DNA of 16,893 nucleotides from DRWZ01 sp964601505 (lineage in GTDB: Bacteria; Calescibacteriota; Calescibacteriia; Calescibacteriales; Calescibacteriaceae). The stretch is from the NCBI GenBank assembly GCA_964601505.1, contig CAZRNR010000044.1, forward strand, positions 1-16,893, given 5' to 3'. A program made the translations under genes and the position numbers. A model generated the notes under the pieces. The model ran no database searches. It was not told where the DNA came from and worked only from the letters and a program-made list of their open reading frames with translations. Positions 15,634-16,893 of this stretch are shown here, one piece after another (positions within the stretch are counted from its first letter, which is position 1; each line of letters begins with the position of its first letter).

Positions 15634-16893
15634 TCAGTAAAAACCTTCAGAGTACCATCTTCAAAAAATATAAACAAATCAGCTTTTGCGTCATCGTTTA
15701 TGTCAGATAAACCTATGTCTAACACTCCCGAATAAATATATCGTGTAGTTTCACCACCACTAAAGGCTCTGAAATCTGCAATAAGACTATTATGCTCTGT
15801 AAGAAACATAAAAACAGACTTAAAAGCTAAAACCTTAATGACTTGGGGAATATTATTGTATTCCTTTACATACAAAACATCTCCTGCTGAAGAAAGTAAA
15901 GAGAGAAGAGAAATTTTCTTACCGCCCAAATCCTGAAAAACTCCCGTAAGGCGATATATAAGCTGTGCAAGGTCCACATTCTGAAAAAACACTCCAAAAG
16001 ATGTTCCATAAGGAAATATGTCAGAAACCTCAGATGAATCATCTACGATTTCTTTTCCAAGATAGACTAGAGACGTGATCTCTTTAGTCCAGTAATCAGT
16101 TTGAAAACTCTTTTTATCATAACTCAATAACAGATTATCCAAACACAGCAATCTTACAGCCTTTACAGGTACTATCCGATCAGGTAGAACTATACTATTC
16201 CCATCCGAAAAAGCATCAGATAGCGGGCAAGTATCTGAAACATACGAGTTGTAAATCGCCTGCGAAACCATATTCCGATCTATAAGGAGTATTTTTTCTC
16301 CCTGCTGACACAGAATCCTGGTTAGATTTGGAAATATCTTTGTGCAAGTTATGCTCGTTGTAAAAATTGTAGTTCCATCAGAAAAAGAAAACAGACCATC
16401 TTTCAAGAAGAATATTTTACCCCATTTAGGCACTGGATTATTCCCCGGAATCTGGAAAATATGGCTTGAAAATCCTTGCGGAAACTTTTCCGAGCAATCA
16501 GATATATTACCTACAGTATCAACCGCTCTAACACATATTTCTCCCCCCTCAAAAGCGATATTATGTGTATCAAATTCATTTGGGACGAATCCAACAAAAT
16601 TATCTGATAAAAAAAGCAAGTATGAATTTGTAACCCCGCACTCATCATATGGTGTTTCTACAGCAAACTCAGTTTCACTAATCTTCCGGAGAATCGGAAT
16701 TTCTGGAGGTTTCGTGTCTTTTATTGAATAGTACCTAAAGGAAATTTTTTCCCCAGAACTAAGCGGTATTATTTCTACCTCGATTATGTTTTGACCCTCC
16801 TTTAAGTTCTCTGATATCTCAAATCCCCAACTCCCTCCAGAAGCAATTGTTTCCTTAACCCTTACAGAATTTGAGTAAATATATACAGAAGAC
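15630..16893 (-). CDS. Predicted exported Ig/FN3-like plus FG-GAP-like protein, 5' end beyond the window
   Basis: The frame is open from the stop at 15630-15632 to the right edge (420 codons visible). A TTG at 16617-16619 is only an internal codon, not the start. The first visible residues form the end of a bacterial Ig-like domain (VYIYSNSVRV, GSWGFEIS, LKEGQNIIEVEI), then PPEIPILRKI and an FN3-like domain ending in EICVRAVDTVGNISDC. After that come propeller-like strand pairs (RILCQQGEKILLID, RLLCLDNLLLSYDKK, DVLYVKEYNN). The C-terminus holds one FG-GAP/VCBS-type Asp loop, SDINDDAKADLFIFF, which in known families binds calcium. The many Cys (at least seven) fit an oxidising extracytoplasmic location. 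Its TGA overlaps the ATG of the next gene by the ATGA arrangement. Signal peptide and true length are outside the window. Confidence 0.8.
   Translation of the reverse strand, partial: SSVYIYSNSVRVKETIASGGSWGFEISENLKEGQNIIEVEIIPLSSGEKISFRYYSIKDTKPPEIPILRKISETEFAVETPYDECGVTNSYLLFLSDNFVGFVPNEFDTHNIAFEGGEICVRAVDTVGNISDCSEKFPQGFSSHIFQIPGNNPVPKWGKIFFLKDGLFSFSDGTTIFTTSITCTKIFPNLTRILCQQGEKILLIDRNMVSQAIYNSYVSDTCPLSDAFSDGNSIVLPDRIVPVKAVRLLCLDNLLLSYDKKSFQTDYWTKEITSLVYLGKEIVDDSSEVSDIFPYGTSFGVFFQNVDLAQLIYRLTGVFQDLGGKKISLLSLLSSAGDVLYVKEYNNIPQVIKVLAFKSVFMFLTEHNSLIADFRAFSGGETTRYIYSGVLDIGLSDINDDAKADLFIFFEDGTLKVFTE

Noticed and set aside
16617..16619. TTG that could serve as the start of the right-edge gene
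   Set aside because: The frame stays open through Ig- and FN3-like sequence all the way to the window edge, so the gene is cut by the window rather than starting here.

Overview
The window is AT-rich bacterial DNA from a draft assembly: a run of exactly 100 Ns at 5285-5384 is a scaffold placeholder of unknown true length. Nothing in it identifies a genus. At least six proteins look like exported lipoproteins. One also carries a C-terminal Cys-containing sorting tail of the MYXO-CTERM type. Together with a transmembrane chemoreceptor and an ABC solute-binding protein, this points to a motile bacterium with an elaborate, probably diderm, envelope. Almost everything is on the minus strand.

Left part (1-3639) is housekeeping: a SpoU/TrmH-type RNA methyltransferase (193-894, plus strand, GTG start) converges on histidinol dehydrogenase (915-2270, minus). 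A 301-base spacer with a promoter-like site separates hisD from a fused methionine sulfoxide reductase MsrA-MsrB (2572-3555, minus). Centre-left (3736-6599) is a methyl-accepting chemotaxis protein downstream of an ABC-type amino-acid-binding lipoprotein whose 3' end is lost in the N gap. A 418-base gene-poor spacer (6600-7017) follows; it holds a good minus-strand promoter, a TTTA microsatellite and a strong Shine-Dalgarno placed before a three-codon reading frame.

The right half (7018 to the window edge) is all predicted envelope proteins that I cannot assign to a characterised family. The 8678-10510 and 7018-8688 genes form a two-gene operon with the best promoter and Shine-Dalgarno in the window; the first encodes a protein with both an N-terminal lipobox and a C-terminal Cys/transmembrane/basic tail. 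Upstream of it, four tightly packed genes (window edge to 15630, 15633-13180, 13151-11925, 11980-10667) encode exported proteins rich in short beta-blade repeats, with Ig/FN3-like, PKD-like, LVIVD-like and FG-GAP-like elements. They look like a co-transcribed set of cell-surface beta-propeller proteins.

The most interesting signals are this propeller operon, the doubly anchored protein, and the fact that five of the six N-terminal lipoprotein-like signals carry Val, Asn or His just before the Cys instead of the usual Gly/Ala/Ser. All functional statements rest on reading motifs by eye; no database or structure search was run.
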